Source of the DNA: Clostridiales bacterium
GTDB taxonomy: Bacteria > Bacillota > Clostridia > Oscillospirales > Ruminococcaceae
Direction: 5' to 3'
DNA length: 34,948 nt
Assembly: GCA_012523875.1 (NCBI GenBank)
Contig: JAAYSW010000029.1
Location: forward strand, 1-34,948
The notes under the pieces are model-generated. The model was not told the origin of the DNA. It ran no database searches and saw only the letters and a program-made list of their open reading frames with translations. A program made the position numbers and the translations under genes. Positions 34,604 to 34,948 of this stretch are shown piece by piece. Each line of letters begins with the position of its first letter. Within the stretch, counting starts at the first letter, position 1.

Positions 34604-34948
34604 TTATGAAATTATAAATCCTGGGAATTGTTGAACACGTCTATCCATTCCATATTTTAAATCGGAATAAACTAAAGCAATTTTATTCCAAGTTATTGAA
34701 GCAACAACACCCCTCGGTGGTATTCCAAAATGTTTTTGGAATGCTATAACTGAAGCCTTCGTCTGAGGGCCAAAATAGCCCGTAGGTTCGACTGCAGGTA
34801 TATCAGGGTATGTTTGACTAATGAATGAGAGATACTCCTGTAAAAGGGCTACAGCGTCCCCACTCATGCCCTCTGATAAGATAACACCTTGGAAAATAGG
34901 AATTAGATCAATTAAATCAAGAGGAATAGCGTCAACGATACCTAAATA
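34604..34948 (-). CDS. Peptidoglycan-binding-domain protein, 5' end outside the window
   Basis: The frame is open from the stop at 34604 to the window edge (114 visible residues), so the ATG at 34867 is internal, not the start. Visible features are DLIPIFQGVI, then a full PG_binding_1-like repeat: GMSGDAVALLQEYLSFI, EPTGYFGPQTKASVIAFQKHFGIPPRGVV, ITWNKIALVY. The pattern matches multi-repeat peptidoglycan-binding proteins of clostridia. Catalytic domains, if any, would lie beyond the edge. Cotranscription with the next gene is likely. Confidence 0.85.
   Translation of the reverse strand, partial: YLGIVDAIPLDLIDLIPIFQGVILSEGMSGDAVALLQEYLSFISQTYPDIPAVEPTGYFGPQTKASVIAFQKHFGIPPRGVVASITWNKIALVYSDLKYGMDRRVQQFPGFIIS

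Overview
This window is the replication-origin region of a low-GC Gram-positive chromosome. The order rpmH-rnpA-yidD-yidC-jag-mnmE-mnmG-rsmG-noc-parA-parB on one side and dnaA-dnaN-yaaA(S4)-recF-remB-gyrB-gyrA on the other is the classical Bacillota origin layout. A serS gene after parB, an acyl-ACP thioesterase, a 2[4Fe-4S] ferredoxin, a DUF2726 gene between dnaA and dnaN, and a DnaA domain IV of unusual type all point to an anaerobic clostridium, probably in or near the Oscillospirales/Ruminococcaceae. That placement is inference from gene content, not from a search.

Layout. Positions 1-240 hold a hairpin-forming element and a 24-bp tandem repeat. From 240 to 22.9 kb almost everything is on the minus strand and so points away from the origin: typA, three tRNAs (Tyr, Thr, Pro), a small acidic membrane protein, rsmE, a GH94 glycoside phosphorylase, a lipoprotein, a ferredoxin, an amidohydrolase, fba, an acyl-ACP thioesterase, then serS-parB-parA, noc, and the rsmG-mnmG-mnmE-jag-yidC-yidD-rnpA-rpmH cluster. 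Two small genes, a lipoprotein at 4.3 kb and an RDSCGGQ protein at 9.8 kb, run against this direction.

From 23.4 kb to 34.0 kb genes run on the plus strand: dnaA, a DUF2726 protein, the oriC intergenic region, dnaN, S4 protein, recF, remB, gyrB, a YcxB-like membrane protein and gyrA. After gyrA a convergent terminator meets two minus-strand peptidoglycan-binding-domain genes; the second runs off the window.

The origin is readable in unusual detail. Between the DUF2726 gene and dnaN lie about ten DnaA-box-like 9-mers, mostly of the form (T/C)TTTCAACA rather than TTATCCACA. They are followed by a box, a short GC run, five perfect CTA trinucleotides and an AT-rich stretch, which is the architecture of the DnaA-trio unwinding element known from Bacillus subtilis. 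Segregation elements are next door: two perfect 16-bp parS palindromes lie between noc and parA, one inside a 32-bp palindrome that also looks like a terminator, and a one-mismatch parS-like site lies inside serS.

Most genes are ordinary housekeeping genes. The points most worth following are the matched changes in DnaA and its boxes, the parS/terminator overlap, the DUF2726 gene embedded at the origin, stem-loops inside leaders (typA, noc, rnpA), and the gyrase residues that suggest low intrinsic quinolone susceptibility.
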